Shown here piece after piece: positions 1 through 7,876 of a stretch of DNA of 64,000 nt. The notes beneath the pieces are model-generated. The model ran no database searches. It had not been told where the DNA came from and saw nothing but the letters and a program-made list of their open reading frames with translations. The position numbers and the translations under genes were made by a program. Position 1 is the stretch's first letter. Each line of letters begins with the position of its first letter. The stretch lies in assembly GCA_027310665.1 (NCBI GenBank), contig DAIDAJ010000009.1, forward strand, positions 1-64,000, given 5' to 3'. Source of the DNA: Sideroxydans sp. GTDB taxonomy: Bacteria; Pseudomonadota; Gammaproteobacteria; Burkholderiales; Gallionellaceae.

Positions 1-102
1 TACAACCGGAAGCGGCTGCACTCGACGCTGGGCTACAAGTCACCGACTCAGTTCTTGAGTGACTGGCTTACCGCTCAGCAAAAGGAAAAACTGGTAGCAT
101 GA
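1..102 (+). CDS. IS3-family transposase (DDE integrase), C-terminal 33 residues
   Basis: The reading frame enters from the left edge and stops at 100-102. The visible tail carries the YNxxRxHSxLGYxSP motif found close after the catalytic Glu of IS3-family (IS3/IS150-type rve) transposases, followed by FLSDW and a short lysine-rich end. The catalytic residues lie upstream and outside the window, so the element's activity cannot be judged. Confidence 0.85.
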   Translation, partial: YNRKRLHSTLGYKSPTQFLSDWLTAQQKEKLVA

Positions 103-141
103 AACCCACCTCTTGGAAGACGATAAACCGAGGGAAGGTCA
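1..141 (+). mobile_element. IS3-family insertion sequence, right end only
   Basis: The left edge of the window holds the last part of an IS3-family element: the transposase tail, then a short A-rich/GGAAG stretch ending in CA at 140-141, as IS3 right inverted repeats usually do. The sequence after 141 switches to outer-membrane barrel coding sequence with no start, so the element appears to be inserted in that gene. The exact end and any target duplication cannot be checked because the left end is outside the window. Confidence 0.7.
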
Positions 142-466
142 CTTATCTTCAAATTCTAACGCAACCAGTTTAGTTGCTGTTCGCACATGGAATGTCTCAG
201 ACACCTTTGGAAATAATGCATTTTCCTTCTTGGCCAAATTTGGCGTTGCCCAAGTCAAATCTAGTGCTAGCGGGTCAGCAACAATCCCAACAATTTTCTC
301 AGCATCTGACAGCTACACAAAAAGAGGGGTTACGGTTGGTGTGGGTGCGAAATACGACTATGATCAAAATTGGGCACTTCGAATAGACGCAGATTCTTTT
401 GATACAGGCCAATATGCTTATGGCAGGGTTCCAGTTTATTCGGTTGGATTAAGTTACAAATTTTGA
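142..466 (+). pseudogene. 3' fragment of an outer-membrane beta-barrel protein gene, cut by the IS element
   Basis: The open frame from about 142 to the stop at 464-466 encodes alternating hydrophobic/polar strands and ends in YSVGLSYKF, a C-terminal phenylalanine barrel signature read by the BAM machinery. Segments such as FLAKFGVAQVKSS and ALRIDADSFDTG resemble the OmpA-like N-terminal barrel, and the protein at 38319-39797 in this window has a related barrel (ARVGMNYAQAS, RAEAERYRIDD). No start codon with a ribosome site belongs to it: the frame runs back into the IS end. I read it as the surviving last third of a gene interrupted by insertion. Confidence 0.65.
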
Positions 467-532
467 AGTCTTCAATTCGCAACATTGGCCCTCAGCAGCC
501 GAACTTCGATCACTTGAATAGAATGCTGTAAC

Positions 533-554
533 GCTGCCGATTATCATCGGCAGC
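533..554 (+). terminator. hairpin after the barrel gene fragment, possible terminator
   Basis: A perfect 8-bp stem (gctgccga / tcggcagc) with a 6-nt loop lies 67 bp after the barrel stop. It lacks a clear T run, so intrinsic termination is uncertain. Confidence 0.35.
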
Positions 555-703
555 TTCGGGTTCTGCAGACCAACACAGTCCGCTTTCAAGCAATTCAACT
601 TCCAATCCCATGAGCGTGAAGCACGCGAAAGCGATCTCAGCAATCTGAGAGATCGCGTCAGATCATTTCCCAGTTAATACAGTTTGAAAAAAACGACTGT
701 CGT

Positions 704-1051
704 TCACTCCGCCCACTCGGCATCGGTAAACACCCGCGACCTTGTGTGGAACGCCTTGCCTTCCGGCCCTTCCAGCGAAAATGTGCCGCCGCGCCCCTCG
801 ATCACGTCGATGATCAGCTGGGTGTGTTTCCAGTATTCGTACTGCGATTTGCTGATGTAAAAAGGACAGCCGCCGATCTCGCCCAGGTATTCGTCGCCCG
901 CCCCTATGGTGATCTCGCCCGGGAGGTAGCAATTGGCGGCGCTGTTGTCGCAGCAGCCGCCCGACTGGTGGAACATCAGGTCACCGTGCTTCTGTTTCAG
1001 AAACGCTATCAGTTCGAGTGCAGCCTCTGTCGCGATCACTTTTTCAACCAT
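704..1051 (-). CDS. DUF779 family protein
   Basis: 115-residue protein of the DUF779 family, often encoded beside acetaldehyde/aldehyde dehydrogenase genes; its biochemical role is not established. The Cys-rich HQSGGCCDNS segment near residue 35 and the later GCPFYIS and EGKAFHTRSRVF segments are typical and could bind metal. I chose the ATG at 1049-1051 because GGAGAGG lies just upstream; the open frame runs further upstream through repeats and is not supported there. It is the downstream neighbour of the aldehyde dehydrogenase on the same strand, separated by about 310 bp containing repeats and a hairpin with a T run immediately before its ribosome site. Likely shares the pathway of the dehydrogenase. 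Confidence 0.85.
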   Translation of the reverse strand: MVEKVIATEAALELIAFLKQKHGDLMFHQSGGCCDNSAANCYLPGEITIGAGDEYLGEIGGCPFYISKSQYEYWKHTQLIIDVIEGRGGTFSLEGPEGKAFHTRSRVFTDAEWAE

Positions 1052-1064
1052 GACTTTCCTCTCC

Positions 1065-1094
1065 AAAAAAATACGGGGCGGTTGCCCGCCCCGT
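1065..1094 (-). terminator. rho-independent terminator or attenuator just upstream of the DUF779 gene
   Basis: On the minus strand a 9-bp perfect GC stem (acggggcgg / ccgccccgt, 4-nt loop, 1073-1094) is followed directly by a run of T. The T run touches the ribosome-binding site of the DUF779 gene, so the hairpin could end the dehydrogenase transcript or modulate read-through into DUF779. Confidence 0.65.
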
Positions 1095-1128
1095 GAAAGT
1101 CGCCGGTAGGCGGCAAGGGTGAAATCAA

Positions 1129-1194
1129 GTAGGGTGCGCTTGCGCACCAAGCGTCTTATGCGCATCGATGAGCTGGTGCGCAAGCGCACCCTAC
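1129..1194. repeat. 21-bp perfect inverted repeat pair
   Basis: Arms at 1129-1149 and 1174-1194 are exact reverse complements with a 24-bp spacer; each arm is itself partly palindromic (ggtgcgcttgcgcacc). It looks like a dispersed extragenic palindrome rather than an operator for a gene. Confidence 0.8.
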
Positions 1195-1309
1195 AAATAA
1201 CCAAATCATTCGTCACACCGGCGAATAACCAGCGACTTGGTTGGCTTTTTTGACAACCTAGTCGAATGGCTAGTAGTCGCATCAGGCCGGCGTCCAGTTG
1301 ATTAAAACA

Positions 1310-1336
1310 CTGGATTCCGGCCTGCGCCGGAATGAC
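1310..1336. repeat. dispersed 27-bp palindromic repeat (ATTCCGG type)
   Basis: Palindromic element with arms ggattccgg / ccggaatg. Near-identical copies occur at 5278-5304 (opposite orientation) and 5379-5405. Elements of this type are abundant between genes in many proteobacteria. Confidence 0.75.
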
Positions 1337-1364
1337 GAAATCATTTATGTGAGGCAAGCTCCAC

Positions 1365-2885
1365 TTAGAAGAATCCGAGCTTCTGCTCGCTGTAGCTCAC
1401 CAGCAGGTTCTTGGTTTGCTGGTAGTGGTCGAGCATCATCTTGTGCGTTTCGCGTCCGATACCGGATTCCTTGTAGCCGCCGAATGCCGCACCGGCTGCG
1501 TAGTCATGGTAGCAGTTGGTCCACACACGACCGGCCTTGATGGCACGACCCATGCGGTAAGCGACGTTGCCGTTGCGGCTCCAGACGCCAGCGCCCAGAC
1601 CGTACAAGGTGTCGTTGGCGATAGCGAGTGCTTCTGCTTCGTCCTTGAAGGTGGTCACGGCCAGTACCGGTCCGAAGATTTCTTCCTGGAAGATGCGCAT
1701 CTTGTTGTGGCCTTTGAACAACGTCGGCTGCACGTAATAGCCGCCTTCCAGATCGCCGCCCAAGTGAGCTTGTCCGCCACCAGCCAGCACTTTGGCGCCT
1801 TCCTGCTTGCCGAGGTCGAGGTAAGACAAGATTTTTGTCAGTTGCTCCTTGGATGCCTGGGCACCCATCATGGTGTCGCTATCGAGCGGATTGCCCTGCT
1901 TGATCGCGGCAACACGCTTCAGCACGCGGTCCATGAACTTGTCGTAGATGGATTCGTGGATCAGTGCGCGCGACGGGCAGGTGCACACTTCGCCCTGGTT
2001 GAAGGCGAACAGCACGAGACCTTCGATCGCCTTGTCCAGGAAGCCGTCATCCTTGTCCATGACATCGGCAAAGAAAATGTTGGGCGACTTGCCGCCCAGT
2101 TCCAGCGTGGCCGGAATCAGGTTGTTCGCGGCGGCCTGGGCGATGACGCGACCCGTGGTGGTGGAACCGGTGAAGGCGATCTTGGCGATGCGCTTGCTGG
2201 TTGCGAGCGGCATGCCGGCTTCGCGGCCAAAACCGTTGACGATATTCAGCACGCCGGGCGGCAGAAGGTCGGCGATCAGGTCGGCCAGGATCAGGATGCT
2301 GATCGGCGTGGACTCGGCGGGTTTCAGCACCACGCAGTTGCCTGCACCGATGGCAGGCGCCAGTTTCCACGCTGCCATCAGGATGGGGAAGTTCCACGGG
2401 ATGATCTGGCCGACCACGCCCAGCGGTTCGTGGTAGTGATAGGCAATCGTCGTTTCGTTGATTTCCGACAAGCTGCCTTCCTGTGCACGTAAACAGCCGG
2501 CGAAATAACGGAAGTGATCAATGGTCAAAGGAATGTCGGCATTCAGCGTCTCGCGGATCGCCTTGCCATTGTCCACGGTTTCAGCGTAAGCCAGTAGTTC
2601 CAGGTTGGCTTCGATACGATCAGCGATCTTCAGCAGGATGTTGGAGCGCTCGGTGATCGAAGTCTTCCCCCACTTGTCGGCAGCGGCGTGTGCTGCGTCG
2701 AGCGCCAGCTCGATGTCCTCTGCCCCGGAACGCGCCGCCTTGGTATAGGGCTTGCCGGTGATCGGGGTGATGACGTCAAAATATTGGCCTTTGGCCGGGG
2801 CGACCCACTTGCCGCCGATGAAGTTGTCATATTGTTTCTTGAAAGCAATCTTGGCACCGGCGGTGCCTGGGGCTGAGTAAATCAT
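1365..2885 (-). CDS. NAD-dependent aldehyde dehydrogenase (AcoD/ExaC type)
   Basis: 506-residue aldehyde dehydrogenase oxidising an aldehyde (probably acetaldehyde) to the acid with NAD. Visible family marks: the cofactor-loop motif [24 protein letters not shown], the general-base Glu in [11 protein letters not shown] and the nucleophilic Cys in [11 protein letters not shown], then [10 protein letters not shown] and [12 protein letters not shown]. Length is normal. I start at the ATG 2883-2885, which has GAGGAG 8 bp upstream; the frame continues to 2978 but without a ribosome site. It is divergent from an AcoR-like sigma-54 activator and has a candidate -24/-12 promoter upstream. The substrate is inferred from the AcoD/ExaC-like context (regulator and DUF779 neighbours). 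Confidence 0.93.
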   Translation of the reverse strand: MIYSAPGTAGAKIAFKKQYDNFIGGKWVAPAKGQYFDVITPITGKPYTKAARSGAEDIELALDAAHAAADKWGKTSITERSNILLKIADRIEANLELLAYAETVDNGKAIRETLNADIPLTIDHFRYFAGCLRAQEGSLSEINETTIAYHYHEPLGVVGQIIPWNFPILMAAWKLAPAIGAGNCVVLKPAESTPISILILADLIADLLPPGVLNIVNGFGREAGMPLATSKRIAKIAFTGSTTTGRVIAQAAANNLIPATLELGGKSPNIFFADVMDKDDGFLDKAIEGLVLFAFNQGEVCTCPSRALIHESIYDKFMDRVLKRVAAIKQGNPLDSDTMMGAQASKEQLTKILSYLDLGKQEGAKVLAGGGQAHLGGDLEGGYYVQPTLFKGHNKMRIFQEEIFGPVLAVTTFKDEAEALAIANDTLYGLGAGVWSRNGNVAYRMGRAIKAGRVWTNCYHDYAAGAAFGGYKESGIGRETHKMMLDHYQQTKNLLVSYSEQKLGFF

Positions 2886-2960
2886 ATGTTTCTCCTCTAT
2901 ATTTCGTGTGTATTGACGATGGATTAGGATCGTTGCCGATACGATGTTGCAATCCTTATG

Positions 2961-2977
2961 TCTCAAGTAACGTGCCA
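2961..2977 (-). promoter_or_regulatory. candidate sigma-54 (-24/-12) promoter of the aldehyde dehydrogenase gene
   Basis: Reading the minus strand, TGGCACG TTAC TTGA matches the sigma-54 consensus TGGCACG-N4-TTGC at every fixed position but the last (A for C). It lies about 76 bp upstream of the dehydrogenase ATG and the divergent gene encodes a sigma-54 activator, which supports the call. Confidence 0.65.
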
Positions 2978-3055
2978 AGGCCGGCAGGCCTGTTAGCTCG
3001 TTGATTCAAAGCAATTTACAGTAGGCAGCAGGCGACACCCTGTTTGCCGGGCAAC

Positions 3056-3089
3056 GTTCCAAACTACGACACTTGTAACAAAATGGAAC
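3056..3089. promoter_or_regulatory. possible upstream activator site for the AcoR-like protein
   Basis: GTTCCA at 3056-3061 and TGGAAC at 3084-3089 form an inverted pair 80-110 bp upstream of the -24 element, a usual distance for sigma-54 enhancer sites. Only the symmetry supports it. Confidence 0.3.
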
Positions 3090-3201
3090 AGTCAGGCAAA
3101 TTTCATCTGCGCAGCTATTGCACTACGTCGCCATCCTTTTATACTTGCCTAAAAAAAGGGCAGCAAAAATATAAAGCAATACACCGTCGGGAGAGACAAA
3201 C

Positions 3202-5112
3202 ATGCAATCGACACCGTCTGCATCGGTTTTGCGTCAGGCACGTTCGCACTTGCTGGAACATGGCGACTGCCTGCCCGGCACAATTGACGAACGCGTTGCC
3301 CGCTCCTGGCGGCGCAGCCTGGACGCGGGCCTGCTGCCCACTGGCCGGTTGGCAGACCGCGAACATTCCAGCGGCGGCAACCTGCGCCATGCGCTGGCGT
3401 GCAATCATGATCTGCTCGCACATTCGCGCCCTGTCATGGAGTATCTTTTCGAGCAGGTGCGGCATAGCCACAGCATGGTCATCCTGGCCGACAACCGGGC
3501 CACGCTGATGCACACCATGGGCGATGTCGACTTCCTGACCAAGGCCGAGCGTGTGGCCTTGTCCACCGGTTCCTCCTGGCAGGAACAGCACCGCGGCACC
3601 AATGCCATCGGCACGGCGCTGGCAGAAGCCTGCAGCGTCGAGATACACGGCGCGGAACATTTTCTGGAACGCAACGGTTTCCTCACCTGCGCCGCGGCAC
3701 CGATCATGTCTGCGGCAGGCGAACTGATGGGCGTCATCGACATTTCCGGCGACCAGCGCAGCCGGCACCCGCACACGCTGGGCCTGGTCAGCATGGCCGC
3801 GCGCATGATCGAGAACCGTCTCGTCATCGCCGCCTGCCGCCAACACATTCGCCTGCATCTGCACACCCACCCGGAAGGCATCGGTTCTGTAGCAGAAGGC
3901 ATCGTTGCCCTTTCCGAGGACGGCTGGATCGTCGGTGCCAACCGCACTGGCCTCGCCATGCTCCGCCTCACCCCCGCCGACCTGAGCACTACGCCGCTTA
4001 GCCGCTGCATGGATGTACGCTTCGAGGAATTGCTTGCACGCCACAAGCGCCACCCGGATCAGCCGACCCAGGTACGTCTGCACGACGGCAACATGCTCTT
4101 TGTCCACGTGTATGCCGAACAGGCAGCGCTCACGATAACTCCCCCTGCCACCGGTACAATCGCCGCCCCGAACGATGCGCTTTCCCGTCTCGATACAGGC
4201 GACCTTCGCTGGCGCGCCGCCGCTGAAAAGGCCAGGCGCATCGTCGGGAAACCAATTCCTCTGCTGATCCACGGCGAATCCGGCGTGGGCAAGGAACTCT
4301 TCGCGCGTGCGGTGCACGACAGCGGTCCGAGGGCCGAAGGACCTTTTGTAGCGATCAACTGCGCCGCGTTACCGGAGAACCTGATCGAATCAGAATTGTT
4401 CGGCTATTCCCCGGGTGCCTTTACCGGAGCAAAACGCGAGGGTTATATTGGAAGATTGCGCGAAGCGCATGGCGGAACGCTGTTCCTGGATGAGATCGGC
4501 GACATGCCGTTGTCCATGCAGACCCGTTTGTTGCGCGTGCTGCAGGAACGGCAAGTTTCCCCGCTCGGCGGCGGACGGGCGATCGATGTCGATTTCGCAT
4601 TGATCTGTGCGACACACTGCAAGCTGCGTGAAGCGGCAGATCGGGGGATCTTCCGTAGCGACCTGTATTACCGAATCAATGGCCTCACCGTTACCCTGCC
4701 CGCATTGCGCGAACGCAGCGATTTCCAGGCGCTCACCGAGCGAATGCTTGCCTGTCTCAACCCGGAACGGGACATCTATCTTGCGCCCGACCTGCTCTCG
4801 CAACTGAGCCGCCATCCATGGCCCGGCAACCTCCGCCAGTACTCGAACGTGCTGCGCACGGCCTGCGCCATGCTCGAACAGCACGAGGACCTGATCGACT
4901 GGCGGCACTTGTCCGACGACCTGATCGAAGAACTCACCGCCATCCCAAAATCCGTTGCGTTGTCCAACACTGAAGCTCCATCGCAAAATCTCGACGAAAT
5001 TTCCCGTTCCGCCATCCGTCAGGCACTTGAATGCAGCAGCGGCAATATTTCGGAAGCAGCGCGGCGTCTTGGCATCAGCCGTCAAACGCTATACCGCAAA
5101 CTGAATACCTGA
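3202..5112 (+). CDS. sigma-54-dependent transcriptional activator, AcoR-like
   Basis: 636-residue enhancer-binding protein. The N-terminal ~300 residues contain a GAF-like sensory region (HRGTNAIGTAL, CAAAPIMSAAGELMGVIDISG). The central AAA+ domain carries Walker A GESGVGKE near residue 357, the sigma-54 contact loop GAFTGA, Walker B LFLDEIGD and RHPWPGNLRQ. A Fis-type helix-turn-helix (NISEAARRLGISRQTLYRKL) closes the protein. The ATG at 3202 follows GGGAGAG. It is transcribed divergently from the aldehyde dehydrogenase gene and most likely activates it from the -24/-12 site; AcoR relatives respond to acetoin, ethanol or acetaldehyde, but the inducer here is not visible. Confidence 0.93.
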   Translation: MQSTPSASVLRQARSHLLEHGDCLPGTIDERVARSWRRSLDAGLLPTGRLADREHSSGGNLRHALACNHDLLAHSRPVMEYLFEQVRHSHSMVILADNRATLMHTMGDVDFLTKAERVALSTGSSWQEQHRGTNAIGTALAEACSVEIHGAEHFLERNGFLTCAAAPIMSAAGELMGVIDISGDQRSRHPHTLGLVSMAARMIENRLVIAACRQHIRLHLHTHPEGIGSVAEGIVALSEDGWIVGANRTGLAMLRLTPADLSTTPLSRCMDVRFEELLARHKRHPDQPTQVRLHDGNMLFVHVYAEQAALTITPPATGTIAAPNDALSRLDTGDLRWRAAAEKARRIVGKPIPLLIHGESGVGKELFARAVHDSGPRAEGPFVAINCAALPENLIESELFGYSPGAFTGAKREGYIGRLREAHGGTLFLDEIGDMPLSMQTRLLRVLQERQVSPLGGGRAIDVDFALICATHCKLREAADRGIFRSDLYYRINGLTVTLPALRERSDFQALTERMLACLNPERDIYLAPDLLSQLSRHPWPGNLRQYSNVLRTACAMLEQHEDLIDWRHLSDDLIEELTAIPKSVALSNTEAPSQNLDEISRSAIRQALECSSGNISEAARRLGISRQTLYRKLNT

Positions 5113-5277
5113 TGTGTTACCGTGGGCCTTCGCACATGACAGATCGATCCTTGGCTAATCCGCACGCATGATTGACCGCTTTTCACTTGTTCCTATGCGC
5201 ACAGGAAGTATCCCCTCCTCCCAGCCCTCTTATTGAGGTTTCCATAATTGGCGACATCGCACGAAACCTGCTGCCTC

Positions 5278-5405
5278 GTCATTCCGGCGAAGGCCGGAAT
5301 CCAGTTCGTCAAGCAGTACCGCGCAGCGGACAAAACCATATTGGGTGTTGTCCCACTGCGTGGGGTTATGTCAACTGTCTGGATTCCGGCCTTCGCCGGA
5401 ATGAC
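5278..5405. repeat. two inverted copies of the ATTCCGG repeat in a 400-bp intergenic region
   Basis: Copies at 5278-5304 and 5379-5405 are inverted relative to each other, so the 128-bp block could fold into a long hairpin. The surrounding gap 5113-5517 holds these repeats and the promoter of the arsR-like gene; I see no gene in it. Confidence 0.8.
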
Positions 5406-5466
5406 GGAGGTTCGCAAGATTTGTGTAATGAATTACAGCAAGGTTAATAATACTTGACGAAATTAG

Positions 5467-5496
5467 TTGACAGATATAATTTACCAATCGGTTAAT
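5467..5496 (+). promoter_or_regulatory. promoter with overlapping candidate operator for the ArsR-type gene
   Basis: TTGACA at 5467-5472 is a consensus -35 box; a weak -10 (gttaat) sits 18 bp later. The imperfect dyad ttacc-aatc-ggttaa at 5481-5495 overlaps the -10, a suitable place for autorepression by the downstream ArsR-type protein. Confidence 0.5.
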
Positions 5497-5517
5497 TAAT
5501 AATCGGGTATCTTGAAA

Positions 5518-5886
5518 ATGCCAGTCGACCGTCTCAGCAGCACTTTCGCGGCACTCGCCGACCCAACCCGCCGTGCGATTCTTGCGCGTCTAGCGCAGGG
5601 TGAGACATCCGTCGCCGAACTGGCCGCCCCCTTCTCAATCAGCCCGCCCGCCGTCACCAAGCATCTCAAGGTATTGCAGCGTGCCGGGCTTATCACCCAA
5701 GGCCGCCAGGCGCAATGGCGCCCGTGCAAGCTGGAAGCCGCACCGTTGCAAGAAGCAGCCAGCTTCATCGAGCAGTACCGCCAGTTCTGGGAACAGAGCT
5801 TCGACCGTCTGGACAGCTATCTGCAGGAACTGCAAAAACAGGAACAGGACAAGAAGGCCGTTCGCAAGAAAAAGACAAACCCCTGA
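5518..5886 (+). CDS. ArsR-family winged-helix transcriptional regulator
   Basis: 122 residues. The winged helix is plain: LADPTRRAILARL, then GETSVAELAAPFSISPPAVTKHLKVLQRAGLI, then a wing with GRQAQWRPC. No metal-binding ELCVCDL-type Cys box is present, so it belongs with the non-metal ArsR proteins that sit in front of SRPBCC (AHSA1-like) genes. The C-terminal tail is rich in Lys/Gln. Start is ATG 5518; a TTG two codons earlier is also possible. The next gene starts 16 bp after the stop, so it probably represses its own operon (5518-9005). Confidence 0.9.
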   Translation: MPVDRLSSTFAALADPTRRAILARLAQGETSVAELAAPFSISPPAVTKHLKVLQRAGLITQGRQAQWRPCKLEAAPLQEAASFIEQYRQFWEQSFDRLDSYLQELQKQEQDKKAVRKKKTNP

Positions 5887-5902
5887 CCCAAGGAGAATGG
5901 AC

Positions 5903-7315
5903 ATGGACGCAACCGTGAATACCGCCGCAAACCAGGAAGAATTCGTCATCTCGCGTATCTTCAACGCCCCCTGCAAGCAAGTATGGATGGCCTGGACGGA
6001 ACGCGAGCAACTGATGCAGTGGTTCGGCCCGCAGGGCTGCACCCTCTCCCACGCCGCGCTCGACCTGCGGGTCGGCGGTACCTTCCACTATGCGATGCGT
6101 ATGCCCGACGGGCACGAGATGTGGGGGAAGTGGACGTTTCGCGAGATCGATGTCCCCAGGAAGCTGGTATTGATCAATTCGTTCTCCGATGCACAAGGCG
6201 GCATCACGCGTCATCCCTTGTCGGCCGATTGGCCGCTGGAGATGCTGTCGACCACGACATTCGAGGCACTGGGTGACAAGACCAGGCTCACCCTGCGCTG
6301 GTCCCCCTGGAACGCGACCGGGCAGGAGCGGAAGACCTTTGCCGAGGCAACGGGCAGCATGGAGCAAGGCTGGAACGGCACGTTTGCGCAACTTGAGGCG
6401 TATCTGGAAAAGCAAGGTCCGAACATGGCGGACAGGGAGATCGTCATCAGCCGGGTGTTCAATGCCCCGCGCGAGCTGGTATGGGAGGTGTGGACCAATC
6501 CGGAGCATGTGGTGCACTGGTGGGGCCCGAACGGCTTCACCACGACCATCAAGCAAATGGATTTCCGCGTGGGCGGCGTGTGGAAACATGTGATGCACGG
6601 CCCGGACGGCACCGACTATCCCAACAGCAGCGTATTCAAGGAGATCGTCAAACCGGAACGCATCGTCTTTGCTCACGGTGGTGGCAGGGAGGACGGTCCG
6701 GGTGCGCATTTCATGGCGACATGGACCTTCGAGGCCATGGACACGCAGACGCGCGTGACCTTGCGTCTGGTGTTTGATTCCCCGGCCGATCGCGAGCTCG
6801 TTGTCAGGGAGTTTGGCGCCATCGAGGGCGGCAAGCAGACACTGGCGCGCCTCGATGCCTATCTGGCAAAGACGCATTCCCTGCACAGGAAAGGGAACAT
6901 CACGCAGATCCAACCCTATCTGTTTTTCGACGGACGCTGCGACGAGGCCATCGAGTTCTACTGCAGTGCGCTCGGGGCAGAAGTGACGATGCTCATGCGC
7001 TTCAAGGACAGCCCGGAACCTCCGCGACCCGGCACGATCCCGCCCGGCTCGGAAAACAAGGTGATGCATGCAAGCTTGCGCATCGGCGATGCCACGGTCA
7101 TGGCTTCAGACGGCATGTGCCTGGGAAAGCCGTCATTCCAGGGCGTCTCGCTCTCGCTCACGGTGCAAGGCGATGCTGAAGCCGAGCGCCTGTATGCCGC
7201 GCTGGCCGACGGGGGACAGGTGCAGATGCCAATGACCAGCACCTTCTTTTCCTCGCGCTTCGGCATGGTTGCCGATCGCTTCGGCGTGTCCTGGATGATC
7301 ATGGCCGGACAATGA
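5903..7315 (+). CDS. triple-domain fusion: two SRPBCC/AHSA1-like domains and a PhnB-like VOC domain
   Basis: 470 residues. Residues ~12-165 form one AHSA1-type SRPBCC domain (FNAPCKQVWMAWTEREQLMQW, LRVGGTFHYAM); residues ~175-325 form a second (FNAPRELVWEVWTNPEHVVHWWGP, FRVGGVWKHVM); residues ~335-470 are a PhnB/glyoxalase-like VOC domain (QPYLFFDGRCDEAIEFYCSALGAEV, DRFGVSWMI). Such domains are normally separate proteins of 130-160 residues, so this is a fusion. AHSA1-like proteins bind hydrophobic ligands; the VOC part may be an unrecognised enzyme. AAGGAG lies 7 bp before ATG 5903. The stop overlaps a possible ATG of the next gene (ATGA). No function can be assigned with certainty. Confidence 0.85.
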   Translation: MDATVNTAANQEEFVISRIFNAPCKQVWMAWTEREQLMQWFGPQGCTLSHAALDLRVGGTFHYAMRMPDGHEMWGKWTFREIDVPRKLVLINSFSDAQGGITRHPLSADWPLEMLSTTTFEALGDKTRLTLRWSPWNATGQERKTFAEATGSMEQGWNGTFAQLEAYLEKQGPNMADREIVISRVFNAPRELVWEVWTNPEHVVHWWGPNGFTTTIKQMDFRVGGVWKHVMHGPDGTDYPNSSVFKEIVKPERIVFAHGGGREDGPGAHFMATWTFEAMDTQTRVTLRLVFDSPADRELVVREFGAIEGGKQTLARLDAYLAKTHSLHRKGNITQIQPYLFFDGRCDEAIEFYCSALGAEVTMLMRFKDSPEPPRPGTIPPGSENKVMHASLRIGDATVMASDGMCLGKPSFQGVSLSLTVQGDAEAERLYAALADGGQVQMPMTSTFFSSRFGMVADRFGVSWMIMAGQ

Positions 7316-7350
7316 CTTCCTCGCCCGACCATCCAGAACACGGAGACATG

Positions 7351-7833
7351 ATGTCCGCGAAAACCATCGAGAACCCGGAATCGCATGAACTGCTTATCAC
7401 GCGAACCTTCGACGCGCCGCAATGGCTGGTATGGCAGGCATGGACCGCCCCCAGACACATCATGCAATGGTGGGGACCGGCAGGCTTCAATAACGAAACC
7501 TGCGAAAGCGACCTGAGGGTGGGCGGGCGCTTCCGCCTTGAGATGCGGGCGCCGGACGGCAATGTGTATCCCTGCATCGGCACGTTCCTCGAGATCGTCG
7601 TATCGGAGCGCATCGTGTACGAGGGCGAAGCGGCGGATGGTCATCCGTGCGGGGCAGGCATCCCGCCGCGCGCCACAGTGACTGTCAGTTTTGCGGAACA
7701 GGCTGGCAAGACACGCCTGACCCTGCATACGCGCTTTGCCAGCGAGGAACGCAAACAGGCCGCAGCGGACGCCCGCTTTGTCGTCAGTTGGAACGAAGCT
7801 CTGGACCGCCTGGCGGAAGCCTTGCGTGCTTAG
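7351..7833 (+). CDS. SRPBCC/AHSA1-like domain protein
   Basis: 160-residue single-domain member of the AHSA1-type SRPBCC family: FDAPQWLVWQAWTAPRHIMQWWGP near the start and LRVGGRFRLEMRAPDG in the middle match the two SRPBCC domains of the preceding protein. GGAG stands 5 bp before the ATG at 7351, so I prefer it; an ATG at 7312 overlapping the previous stop would give 13 more residues. It lies in the ArsR-led operon. Ligand unknown. Confidence 0.87.
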   Translation: MSAKTIENPESHELLITRTFDAPQWLVWQAWTAPRHIMQWWGPAGFNNETCESDLRVGGRFRLEMRAPDGNVYPCIGTFLEIVVSERIVYEGEAADGHPCGAGIPPRATVTVSFAEQAGKTRLTLHTRFASEERKQAAADARFVVSWNEALDRLAEALRA

Positions 7834-7876
7834 CAACGGCAACTCCATTCCACCACCGAATCACAAGGAGAAGAAC

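Noticed and set aside
1129-1194. GTGCG-CTTG-CGCAC cores as further members of the Crp-like regulon
   Set aside because: The 14-bp core matches, but flanks differ (GGTGCG...CGCACC), two copies form one 21-bp inverted repeat downstream of the dehydrogenase gene, and no start site follows at the 36-bp distance. More likely a dispersed repeat.
2886-2978. Longer N terminus of the aldehyde dehydrogenase
   Set aside because: The extension covers the candidate -24/-12 promoter, has no homology to the family and lacks a ribosome site, whereas ATG 2885 has GAGGAG.
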